From the NCBI GenBank assembly GCA_900074725.1, contig LT598457.1, positions 930,001 to 994,000 on the forward strand: a DNA stretch of 64,000 bases, given 5' to 3'. A model generated the notes under the pieces. It made no database searches. It saw only the letters and a program-made list of their open reading frames with translations, and was not told where the DNA came from. Made by a program: the position numbers and the translations under genes. Below, piece after piece: positions 8,463 to 17,083 of this stretch (position 1 is its first letter; every line of letters starts with the position of its first letter). Source of the DNA: Lachancea dasiensis (lineage: Eukaryota; Ascomycota; Saccharomycetes; Saccharomycetales; Saccharomycetaceae).

Positions 8463-9896
8463 ATGGTCAAAGCTCTGTTGGAAATCCTAAACCCTAGGCT
8501 CGTTACAAGAAATGTAATACGTAAGTATCCGCGAGCTGTTTCCCACGCTCGATTTCCCTCTCGTCATCTCGCCACTGGCCCATATGTAGCAGCAGGGTTG
8601 AAAAAGGAAAGTTGGAAGACATGGGTGTACGCAATTGGAGCTTTTGGCGCATTGTCTCTGGGGGGGTACTATTACTACTGGCCGCGTCACACATTTCCCA
8701 ACAGCGTGGCTAAAATCTTGAGAAGAGCGCTATGGGAAGAAAGCGACAAGAAAGACCATGACTACCAATCAGCGCTGAAATACTACCTAGAGGCATTGGA
8801 AGAGTGCGAGAAACTGTCGATGGACCCCGTTAGTGACGAATACACGGGGATCGAGCTCAAAATAGCAGAAATGTACGAACGACTCAACATGGCCGACAAC
8901 GCACACGAGTTATACCTGGAAATGCTGTATCGGTATTTCGACGCTCTTCACACACCAGGCCGTGTGGCGGACGATTTGAGGCCCCACTTAATCCAAAAAG
9001 ATTTGCGAATTCTGATCAAGTCGCTCGAAATGAATAAAGACGTACAAGTCGGTAAAAGAAATCTCCTGGCGCACCTTCTTCTAGCTCAAGAAGAAATATT
9101 GAGCAGATCTCCTGAATTGAAAGAGTACTTTGACAAACGGAAAGAACGAGCCACTAACCCATTTCAAGGCAAACCAGTTGGTGACCGAGTAAACTTTGAA
9201 AGTTTTGTGAACGAGCAGAACATCAAGCTGAATGAAGAATCTTACATGATTGTGGACATGGCCAAAAATAGTAGTGCTTGGGAGCCTTTCAAGGAAGAGT
9301 TTTTTACTGCAAGGGACTTGTACACAGCGTACTGTCTGTCCACGAAGGACATCGGCTCGGCCCTGAGCTGTAAATTGACCACTGTGGAATGGATGGTCAT
9401 GGCTGACATGCCTCCAGGTCAAATATTGCTGTCTCAGGCTAACTTAGGCTCGTTGTTATATCTTCAAGCGGAAACCTTCGAAAGCAAGATCCATCAGCTC
9501 AACCTGCAGCGCGAAAACTCGCTTACCAATCAGCAAGACGACGAAACAACTATCAGGACACTGCGCCAATTGCATCGGAACCGCGATTCGTGTTTTGAGA
9601 TGGCTACCAAGTGCTATGGCAGTATCGTCGCCTTCTCCAAGAAAAACAAGAAGCTACGATTCAACGCCAAAGAGCTCATGGACCCATCAGCTGCCCAAGC
9701 GATAGCTCTTTCTATTTACGGAATGGGAGTTATAAACCTTCATAAGCGGAACTTGGCTACGGCGGAACGTCTCTTGAACGATTCCATTAGTATGGCCGAA
9801 GAAACTGGCTTCCAAGAATTACTCACCGAAGCCCATCAAGAACTACGCAAACTTGAACTAGCCAAAGACTCGACTCCTAATATTTCACAAACCTAG
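8463..9896 (+). CDS. MGR3: Mitochondrial i-AAA protease adaptor Mgr3
   Basis: Inner-membrane adaptor that, with Mgr1, delivers substrates to the i-AAA protease Yme1. The 477-residue protein starts with a basic, serine-rich presequence-like segment, followed by one membrane span (about residues 53-73, WVYAIGAFGALSLGG) and then a long soluble part with helical TPR-like repeats (for example near YYLEALEECEKL and the repeat ending GMGVINLHKRN). This matches the known single span with TPRs in the intermembrane space. S. cerevisiae keeps two copies (YMR115W and YKL133C); this single gene lies between FOL3 and OCT1 as expected for their ancestor. Confidence 0.88.
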   Translation: MVKALLEILNPRLVTRNVIRKYPRAVSHARFPSRHLATGPYVAAGLKKESWKTWVYAIGAFGALSLGGYYYYWPRHTFPNSVAKILRRALWEESDKKDHDYQSALKYYLEALEECEKLSMDPVSDEYTGIELKIAEMYERLNMADNAHELYLEMLYRYFDALHTPGRVADDLRPHLIQKDLRILIKSLEMNKDVQVGKRNLLAHLLLAQEEILSRSPELKEYFDKRKERATNPFQGKPVGDRVNFESFVNEQNIKLNEESYMIVDMAKNSSAWEPFKEEFFTARDLYTAYCLSTKDIGSALSCKLTTVEWMVMADMPPGQILLSQANLGSLLYLQAETFESKIHQLNLQRENSLTNQQDDETTIRTLRQLHRNRDSCFEMATKCYGSIVAFSKKNKKLRFNAKELMDPSAAQAIALSIYGMGVINLHKRNLATAERLLNDSISMAEETGFQELLTEAHQELRKLELAKDSTPNISQT

Positions 9897-10044
9897 ACAA
9901 GGGCAACTATCCATGTACATAGATCGAGAACTGGTTGGTTGGTCATCACGGATTTGTGTCATCTGATACGCAAATGTGTAGTGATATATAAGACTTAGCT
10001 TGCACACCAATCCTCACATATTGCGACCTCAACGAAGATCGGTT

Positions 10045-12366
10045 ATGATGTTACGATCACTAACCGTGTCGAGAGTCTCTCGATCGCCATTTGTGGGAAG
10101 AATACGATTACTAGCATCGTCCTCAAGGTTAGGGGCCCACTATGACGTGAGAAAGGTGTTTGACAATCCAAGATACTGGCGGGAGATCAATAGCGAAGCT
10201 TACAGGTTGGAAAGCTCGAAGTCTAAAGGCATCATAAGCAGATTTACAGAGTCTTCTGTCCTTCCAGAAACCGGCCTTTTTCAAAATCCATATTTAAAAT
10301 CAAGTCAAGGACTTCGACAGTTTAGCATGAGAACGTTGGAAGAAGCTCAGACTTTGGTTGACAATATGCGCACAGACCATACCAGAGAAGGCTATTTGAG
10401 CTATATTCAACGACTAGACAGGCTGAGTGACCTTTTGTGTAGAGTGATTGACCTGTGTGAATTCGTCAGAGCATCTCATCCTGATCCGCATTTTGTACAA
10501 GCCGCCCAGCTGTGTCATGAGGAGATGTTTGAGTTTATGAACATTCTGAACACCGACAAAACTTTGTGCGAGATCTTGAAGTCAATTTTGAATGATAGGG
10601 CGCTGACTGCAGAGCTCAGCAAAGAAGAAATTCGTGTTGGAAACATTTTACTTGAAGATTTTGAGAAGTCTGGAATCGACATGGAACCAGGGGTAGCAGA
10701 GCAGTTTATTAGCTTATCACAGCAGATAAGTCTGATTGGACAGGATTTTATCAGCAATACGGATTTTGCGAAATCGTCGCACGTAAGAGTACCTTGCAAA
10801 GATCTTGATAAAAGTGGATTGAGCAAGTTGCTGCTAGACCAGCTTTCACGCGATTCCAGAGGAATGTATTATAAAGTTCCAACACATGGCTACATTGCAT
10901 ATTCGATTTTGAGAAGCTGTCCGGATGAAAATATCAGAAAGAAAATATGGACGTCGATGCATAGCTGTCCCGACCACCAAATTGTGCGACTCAAGCAGCT
11001 GGCTAAAATCAGGGGATATCTGGCATATATTATGGGTATAAAAAGTTATTCAGAGTACCAGCTGGAAGGTAAAATGGCGAAGTCACCAGCGTACGTTCGA
11101 GGATTTGTGCAATCACTGGTGGAGGCAACAAAACCACTGGCGACCCAGGAGTTGAGGCATATAGCAACTTTTAAGAGTGAACATCTGAAATTGAAAACAC
11201 CGGAGTCTGACGCAGACGTACTGGCATTGGTGAGGCCCTGGGATAGGGAATTTTATAGTACGTGGAGCGCGCTCCAACGACAACGCAAGAGCGTAGAAGA
11301 CGAGCAGATAAGCTGCTATTTCTCAGTGGGAACTGTCATGCAGGGTTTGTCAGACCTGTTTCAAAGCATATATGGTATAACATTAGAACCGGTGGTGGCA
11401 GTTCCCGGAGAGACTTGGTCCCCTGAAGTGCGCAGGATTAATGTGATAAGTGATACGGAGGGCCTAATTGGCGTAGTATATTGTGATCTTTTCGAAAGAC
11501 ACGGAAAGACTACTAACCCTGCGCACTTCACTGTATGCTGCTCACGTCAGATATATCCCGGAGAAACTGATCTGTCGACAATTCAAGTGGGCCAACTATC
11601 CTCAACAGGTGAGAAGTTCCAACTTCCTGTTATATCCCTAGTTTGTAGCTTTCTCCAAAGCTCACAAGCTTGCGAGCAGGATGTTTGTCTGTTGCAACTG
11701 AGTGATGTTGACACGTTATTTCATGAGATGGGGCACGCAATGCATTCAATGCTAGGAAGAACTTCGTTGCAAAATATCAGTGGAACTCGATGCGCAACTG
11801 ATTTTGTAGAGCTTCCGAGCATATTGATGGAGCACTTCTCGCGAGACCCTCGTGTCTTGTCTAAAATCGGTCGGCACTATATTACCAACAAGCCTGTCCC
11901 TATCGATCTGCTGAAACTTAATCAAGCACAGTCGGGCCACCTTCAACACACTGAAACATTCTCGCAAGCGAAAATGGCCATGCTAGACCAAGAGGTGCAT
12001 TCCTCAATAATGTTGAGTGACGAGCCAGTCGATATCGTCGAGATGTATCACAATCTCGAAAAAGAGATGGCAGTGTTGGCAGACGATCAAAGCAACTGGT
12101 GTGGGAGGTTCGGACACCTTTTTGGATATGGAGCTAGCTACTACAGCTACCTATTTGATCGGGCCATCGCAAGCAAAGTTTGGGCCCATCTGTTCGCCCA
12201 AGATCCATTTAGTCGAAAAAACGGCGAAAAATTCAAGGGCAGCATCCTAAAATGGGGAGGCTCTAGAGATCCTTGGGAGTGCATAGCAGATGCTTTAGAT
12301 AAGCCAGAGCTTTCCAATGGAGATGAAAATGCCATGAGATTTATTGGCCACACGGAAGACATCTAG
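10045..12366 (+). CDS. OCT1: Mitochondrial intermediate peptidase (octapeptidyl aminopeptidase)
   Basis: Matrix zinc metallopeptidase of family M3 that removes an octapeptide from some imported precursors after MPP cleavage. About 773 residues. The frame is open from 10000, but the first ATG is at 10045, giving an N-terminus MMLRSLTVSRVSRSP rich in Arg and Ser, as in a mitochondrial presequence. The zinc site HEMGH lies at about residues 560-564, followed by AMHSMLGRT and the family element TDFVELPS, whose downstream region supplies the third metal ligand. Length is close to the baker's-yeast protein (YKL134C). It follows MGR3, as OCT1 follows the MGR3 duplicate YKL133C. Confidence 0.95.
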   Translation: MMLRSLTVSRVSRSPFVGRIRLLASSSRLGAHYDVRKVFDNPRYWREINSEAYRLESSKSKGIISRFTESSVLPETGLFQNPYLKSSQGLRQFSMRTLEEAQTLVDNMRTDHTREGYLSYIQRLDRLSDLLCRVIDLCEFVRASHPDPHFVQAAQLCHEEMFEFMNILNTDKTLCEILKSILNDRALTAELSKEEIRVGNILLEDFEKSGIDMEPGVAEQFISLSQQISLIGQDFISNTDFAKSSHVRVPCKDLDKSGLSKLLLDQLSRDSRGMYYKVPTHGYIAYSILRSCPDENIRKKIWTSMHSCPDHQIVRLKQLAKIRGYLAYIMGIKSYSEYQLEGKMAKSPAYVRGFVQSLVEATKPLATQELRHIATFKSEHLKLKTPESDADVLALVRPWDREFYSTWSALQRQRKSVEDEQISCYFSVGTVMQGLSDLFQSIYGITLEPVVAVPGETWSPEVRRINVISDTEGLIGVVYCDLFERHGKTTNPAHFTVCCSRQIYPGETDLSTIQVGQLSSTGEKFQLPVISLVCSFLQSSQACEQDVCLLQLSDVDTLFHEMGHAMHSMLGRTSLQNISGTRCATDFVELPSILMEHFSRDPRVLSKIGRHYITNKPVPIDLLKLNQAQSGHLQHTETFSQAKMAMLDQEVHSSIMLSDEPVDIVEMYHNLEKEMAVLADDQSNWCGRFGHLFGYGASYYSYLFDRAIASKVWAHLFAQDPFSRKNGEKFKGSILKWGGSRDPWECIADALDKPELSNGDENAMRFIGHTEDI

Positions 12367-12636
12367 ACGTTGAACCATCGTCGCTCCAGGTGCAAAATTA
12401 ACAAGTCGCAAGGACAGAATAAGCAGTTACCGACGCAAATCCACAACCAAAATTAAGAAGTATATTCTATCTTGTTTATATAAAGTCAACACACGCACGC
12501 AAACACATATTTATAAATCGCAGACCACTTACTGTTGCTTCAATTGAAATGATCAATAACTGACATCAAGCAGACGAAATCAAATGGTCCTAATATTACC
12601 ATATATGATCTGGAAACTATATTTATTACATCAAGA

Positions 12637-12709
12637 GCCTTGTTGGCGCAATCGGTAGCGCGTATGACTCTTAATCATAAGGTTAGGGGTTCGAGCCCCC
12701 TACAGGGCT
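12637..12709 (+). tRNA. tK(CUU): tRNA-Lys (CUU anticodon)
   Basis: A 73-nt intronless tRNA gene. The acceptor GCCTTGT pairs with ACAGGGC (one G-U pair). The anticodon arm is TATGA-CTCTTAA-TCATA with anticodon CTT at 12670-12672, and the T arm contains GGTTCGAGCC (internal B box). It is followed at once by a run of T residues (from about 12710), the RNA polymerase III terminator. Sequence is almost that of the S. cerevisiae tRNA-Lys(CUU). The flanks (12367-12636 and 12710-12833) show no LTR or other feature. Confidence 0.97.
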
Positions 12710-12833
12710 TTTTTTTAGCTACAATATCAATTAATTAGCTCTATCAACCTCGTTAAGGTAACCTAGCTAGAGAGTAGACCATAACTATTCTTAAATATAG
12801 AAGCCTATGTTCGCATCCTATCACTAACCAAAG

Positions 12834-14687
12834 ATGGGAAGTGAGGCAACAACTTTCATACTAGATGTTTCTCCTTCCATGATTGGAAGCGGGTTCGCGG
12901 ATCAAGCATTAGCTTACTTAGAGTATGTCATGTTCATGAAGGCCAAAAAACAGAGGAAGACAGATTGGGTTAAATGCTATCTAGCCAATTGTGCATTGAC
13001 TCGTAATAATCACGAAACGGATAACGTTTATGAACTACTGCCGTTCACTGCCCCAATTTCTGCGGGTCGCATTGTAGCAGCGCTCCAAGAATTGGAGCAG
13101 ATATTAAGTGAAGAAACAAAGCCCCAAAGTAATGTAAACTCTATGGTTCAGTCTCTGCTTATATCCTCCATGAGTGCCCGAGATACATTCCAAAAACGTA
13201 AAGTTAGAAAACAGGTAATTGTGTTTACCAATGATCTTGAGGGTCTTGATTTGACGGAAGAAGAACTGCATACTTTGGAACAAGAGCTCGACTCTCGAAT
13301 TATACTCGCAGTATGTGGTCAACAGGAGGGATCGAGGAAACAAGACTCGACTATTTGGGAGAAGTGCATAAACGCGATTCCTGGATCCATGCAGGTTTCT
13401 ATGGCCAATCTATTACAGGAGATCACCACTCCAGCACCACCGACTGTGAAGCCGGTTAGGGTATTTCAAGGGGAGTTACGACTTGGCGCACCCATCACCG
13501 ACTCAGATTATTCAAAGGAGAGCTATGATTCAATTGCTATCAGGGTGGAGGGTTATCCTGCTACCAAATCCGTGTCTAGTCTCAATCGTCAAGTAGTATC
13601 CAAAACGAAAGAAAACGAATACGAACCCGTGAAATCTGTAATTGAATATGAAGCTTTTGATCGCGATGATGAGGAAGAACGAGATAGTTCTGGTCACAAC
13701 GATGGCCCTGACTCAAATGCTGACAAACATGAATTGCGAACGGTGTCTGTGGCACAAGAATCTGTAACAAAAGCTTACCGTTACGGTTCAGATTACGTTG
13801 TATTACCACAAACTATTGAAGCCGAGCGCATATATCACACCACTTCGGGTATCGACATTCGTGGGTTTATCAGCAGGGAAGACGTGCCCAGACATTATTT
13901 GAATTCGGAATCTACTTTCATTGTTCCTGCCACCAAAGATGGCACCTCCGCGGACTCCTTCGCGCTCGCTGCTCTGGTAGACGCTATGATACGTTTAGAA
14001 AAACTTGCAATTGTGCGATACGTGCAAAGAACAGACAGCGAAGTTCAGATGTGCACATTGTGTCCGCTGCTGGTTTTGAAAAAACGAAAATCAAGCGGTG
14101 ACACGGACTTCCAAACACGAGCTCTTGTGCTAAGCAGACTACCGTTTGCAGAAGATGAACGAGTGTCTGATTACCCTAAACTTAATAACTCGGATGCCCA
14201 AAACAATGAAATTACCGCAGAAATTGACACCCTGATGGAAGACTTCGTCGAATCGCGAAGTATTGGAGGAGGTCCAGCAACATCTTGGTGCTCTACGTCA
14301 CTATACCAACCCGTGGACGCCGTGGTCTCAGCGGATCCCTCACTACCACTGCCAGGACTATCTGGGTCACGTGAGGTAGACGTGTGGACTGTTCCTGCGA
14401 TAGGAATCCACCGCCAGCAACAGCTCTTGATTGAGTACATGCATCAAAAAGTTGTGCGTGGCTCAACCACTTTTGATATCCCTGAACTTCCAGCTCTATA
14501 TCAAGATCTACTCCATCCTTCACATGTGGGTGTGAAAGAGTCGCAAAAGAGACTACAGGAGCTTCTGGACATAAAATTGAACACATCTAAAACTACCAAT
14601 GATCAACGACGTGATGAACAGCATGAAGATGACGGATATCAGGATATACCGTCTCTCGAAAGCCTATTGCGGCGCGGCAGGGCTTAA
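12834..14687 (+). CDS. YKU80: Ku80 subunit of the DNA end-binding Ku heterodimer
   Basis: With Ku70 forms the ring that binds DNA ends in non-homologous end joining and protects telomeres. The 617-residue protein opens with a von Willebrand A-type fold (TTFILDVSPSM with a partial MIDAS-like start), then the beta-barrel and core region (roughly 230-480, including the GSDYVVLP-like segment) and a helical C-terminal arm. The end is acidic and then DIPSLESLLRRGRA, a possible short docking motif, though I cannot assign a partner. Length matches YMR106C (about 629). Neighbours are OCT1, then PGM, in line with the YMR104-106 order. Confidence 0.92.
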   Translation: MGSEATTFILDVSPSMIGSGFADQALAYLEYVMFMKAKKQRKTDWVKCYLANCALTRNNHETDNVYELLPFTAPISAGRIVAALQELEQILSEETKPQSNVNSMVQSLLISSMSARDTFQKRKVRKQVIVFTNDLEGLDLTEEELHTLEQELDSRIILAVCGQQEGSRKQDSTIWEKCINAIPGSMQVSMANLLQEITTPAPPTVKPVRVFQGELRLGAPITDSDYSKESYDSIAIRVEGYPATKSVSSLNRQVVSKTKENEYEPVKSVIEYEAFDRDDEEERDSSGHNDGPDSNADKHELRTVSVAQESVTKAYRYGSDYVVLPQTIEAERIYHTTSGIDIRGFISREDVPRHYLNSESTFIVPATKDGTSADSFALAALVDAMIRLEKLAIVRYVQRTDSEVQMCTLCPLLVLKKRKSSGDTDFQTRALVLSRLPFAEDERVSDYPKLNNSDAQNNEITAEIDTLMEDFVESRSIGGGPATSWCSTSLYQPVDAVVSADPSLPLPGLSGSREVDVWTVPAIGIHRQQQLLIEYMHQKVVRGSTTFDIPELPALYQDLLHPSHVGVKESQKRLQELLDIKLNTSKTTNDQRRDEQHEDDGYQDIPSLESLLRRGRA

Positions 14688-15009
14688 CCCGCCAAATCTG
14701 ATATATTTATGTACGACAAGAGTGGAACACAGTTTTTCCCTTTGACAATGTGATGACCTTTGAAAACAAAGGAACCGGGGGGAGTCTCAAAGTATAAAAA
14801 GATCACTAGACTATTGCTAGCGCTGAAGCTGGTTGGGCAATCATAAAGCAGCTTTGACCTTTGAATTTCACTCCGTTTTACATTTGCTCAAACAATTGCA
14901 AGCTTCTACTTCCTAGTCAAAGAACTCGAGATCCATTTGATTGCCTAAACGACGAAAAGTCATTATATTGCCACTACACTCGACGAAAACAAATAACCGT
15001 ACAGCGCAA
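14688..15009. other. Intergenic: YKU80 3' end and phosphoglucomutase promoter
   Basis: About 320 bp. A TATAAAAA element near 14793 is a plausible TATA box for the phosphoglucomutase gene. I looked for the CGG-N11-CCG Gal4 site that the S. cerevisiae PGM2 promoter carries and saw none. Confidence 0.55.
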
Positions 15010-16722
15010 ATGTCAGCTTCGATTGAGATTGTCCCAACCAAGGCCTTTGCGGACCAAAAACCGGGAACTTCGGGGTTGCGTAAAAAGACGAAGGTTTTCG
15101 AAAATGAGCCTAACTACACTGAAAATTTCATTCAGGCGATCCTGGAGGCAATTCCAGAAGGGTGCAAAGATGCGACACTCGTTGTTGGGGGGGATGGTCG
15201 CTACTACAACAATGAAGTGATCCAGTTAATCGCGTCGATTTCGGCTGCCAATGGTGTCAGAAAGTTGATTTTGGGCCAGAATGGTATTTTGTCGACTCCT
15301 GCAGCATCAAATATTATCAGGACTTACCACGAAAAATGCACTGGTGGGATCATTCTCACTGCCTCACACAACCCTGGTGGTCCCGAGAATGATTTTGGAA
15401 TCAAGTACAACTTGAGTAATGGCGGGCCGGCTCCCGAATCCGTAACGAATGCAATGTTCGAAAAGTCTAAACAGCTTACCGAGTATAAGATAGTGAAGAA
15501 TTTTCCCACGGTCGATATCACGAAGATCGCACAAGACCAAGATTACGCCGGTTTGTTGATTGATATCGTGGACTCCACCGCGGACTACGTGGCACAAATG
15601 AAGTCAATTTTTGATTTCAAGCTGATTAAGGAATTCATCGATACTCAGAGATCTACCAAGGGTTTCAAGATTCTATTCGACTGCTTGAACGGAGTCACTG
15701 GGCCCTACGGTAAAGCTATTTTTGTAGATGAGTTACAGTTACCCGCTGATGAAGTGCTACAGAACTACGTCCCTCTACCAGATTTTGGTGGCTTGCACCC
15801 AGACCCCAATTTGACGTACGCTCACACCTTGGTAGAGAGGGTGGACAAGGAGCAAATTGCCTTTGGGGCTGCATCTGATGGTGATGGTGACAGAAACATG
15901 ATTTACGGATGCGGGCCTGCTTTTGTATCTCCAGGTGACTCGGTAGCGATCATTGCCGAGTACGCTTCTGAGATTCCCTACTTCAAAAAACAAGGAATTT
16001 ACGGGTTGGCCCGTTCGTTTCCTACTTCTGCTGCTATCGACCGTGTTGCCAAGGCCCAGGGCCTCAACTGTTACGAAGTGCCGACTGGCTGGAAATTTTT
16101 CTGCGCCTTGTTTGACGCTAAGAAGCTGTCCATCTGTGGGGAAGAATCATTTGGTACTGGGTCTAATCACGTCAGGGAGAAAGATGGGGTCTGGGCTATT
16201 GTTGCTTGGCTCAATATTCTAGCCATCTATCACAGAGACCACCCTGGTGCAGATGTGTCGATTAAGACTATCCAGGATGAATTTTGGCAAAAATATGGTA
16301 GAACCTTTTTCACCCGTTATGATTTTGAACAGGTCTCTGATGATGCTGCTGGTGAGGTGCTACAGATTCTCAAAGATCTAGTCCAGAGCAAAGATAGTGC
16401 AATTGGCCAGCCATTCCCTGGGGACGAAAGCTTGACGATTTCTGATTGCGGAGACTTCAGTTACACCGATTTGGACGGTTCCGTTTCAGACCATCAAGGG
16501 CTCTTTGCAAAGTTATCAAACGGCTGTAGATTCGTTGTGAGACTCTCGGGTACCGGTTCGTCAGGTGCCACTATTAGGCTCTATGTGGAACGTTACTCCG
16601 ACGATTCCTCCAAGTACTCCTTAACTGCCGATCAATTTTTGCACTCTGACATTGCAGCTGTTTTGAAGTTTTTGAAATTCAAGGAATTTCTTGGCACTGA
16701 GGAACCTACAGTGAAGACTTGA
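15010..16722 (+). CDS. PGM1/PGM2: Phosphoglucomutase
   Basis: Interconverts glucose 1-phosphate and glucose 6-phosphate, linking glycolysis to galactose use, glycogen, trehalose and UDP-glucose. The ATG at 15010 gives about 570 residues, the family size; the frame upstream to 14941 lacks an ATG. Catalytic phosphoserine is in TASHNPGG (about Ser119), the magnesium loop is DGDGDR (about 290-295), the sugar-binding GEESFGTGS is present, and the C-terminal phosphate-binding loop is RLSGTGSSGAT. Single-copy ancestor of PGM1 (YKL127W) and PGM2 (YMR105C), sitting between YKU80 and YPK1/2. Confidence 0.97.
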   Translation: MSASIEIVPTKAFADQKPGTSGLRKKTKVFENEPNYTENFIQAILEAIPEGCKDATLVVGGDGRYYNNEVIQLIASISAANGVRKLILGQNGILSTPAASNIIRTYHEKCTGGIILTASHNPGGPENDFGIKYNLSNGGPAPESVTNAMFEKSKQLTEYKIVKNFPTVDITKIAQDQDYAGLLIDIVDSTADYVAQMKSIFDFKLIKEFIDTQRSTKGFKILFDCLNGVTGPYGKAIFVDELQLPADEVLQNYVPLPDFGGLHPDPNLTYAHTLVERVDKEQIAFGAASDGDGDRNMIYGCGPAFVSPGDSVAIIAEYASEIPYFKKQGIYGLARSFPTSAAIDRVAKAQGLNCYEVPTGWKFFCALFDAKKLSICGEESFGTGSNHVREKDGVWAIVAWLNILAIYHRDHPGADVSIKTIQDEFWQKYGRTFFTRYDFEQVSDDAAGEVLQILKDLVQSKDSAIGQPFPGDESLTISDCGDFSYTDLDGSVSDHQGLFAKLSNGCRFVVRLSGTGSSGATIRLYVERYSDDSSKYSLTADQFLHSDIAAVLKFLKFKEFLGTEEPTVKT

Positions 16723-17083
16723 GCCCTACCATCCAGTCTCGTTCACGGCCTTTTTGTTCTCTGCCAGGGCTGACAAAGTTAATTTACTGGACTAGCAAAG
16801 CTATTTGCGATATTGTAAGAACGCCAGGGAACGAACTAAAATAAAAAAGTCTCTTCTTAATATAACGATGTTTAGCTTGGCACGTTTCGGCGTGTTCAAA
16901 AGTTCAGAACTAGCTCGATCTGCTGTGCGTAGTTACCAAGTTGGTCTGGTTTTACTTGTTGAGCGTGTAACGCGCTTCGTTTGTAATGATCATATTGGTG
17001 ACTTAAACAAGGCTCATATTGATGAGCTGCGAACGGTAGTCTGCCAGATTTAACCATAGCCTATCTCGAGTGATACCCGAATA
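16723..17083. other. Intergenic: phosphoglucomutase 3' end and YPK leader/promoter
   Basis: About 360 bp. It contains an ATG-initiated 61-codon ORF (16868-17053, listed separately) ending 30 bp before the YPK start; otherwise I see nothing distinctive. Confidence 0.5.
16868..17053 (+). CDS. Candidate 61-codon small ORF or uORF upstream of YPK
   Basis: ATG-initiated ORF of 61 codons directly upstream of, and on the same strand as, the YPK kinase gene; 30 bp separate its stop from the kinase ATG. Its first 23 residues (MFSLARFGVFKSSELARSAV...) are rich in Arg, Ser and hydrophobics and lack acids apart from one Glu, resembling a mitochondrial presequence. I recognise no family. It could be a chance ORF, a translated leader ORF affecting kinase expression, or a tiny gene. 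Confidence 0.2.
   Translation: MFSLARFGVFKSSELARSAVRSYQVGLVLLVERVTRFVCNDHIGDLNKAHIDELRTVVCQI

Noticed and set aside
12367-12833. Possible LTR or transposon remnant beside tRNA-Lys
   Set aside because: No terminal TG...CA repeat pair, no priming site and no coding remnant; the flanks look like ordinary AT-rich DNA. The same applies to tRNA-Ala.
14688-15009. Search for a Gal4 site before phosphoglucomutase
   Set aside because: No CGG-N11-CCG spacing was found, so galactose control through Gal4 is not supported from this sequence.
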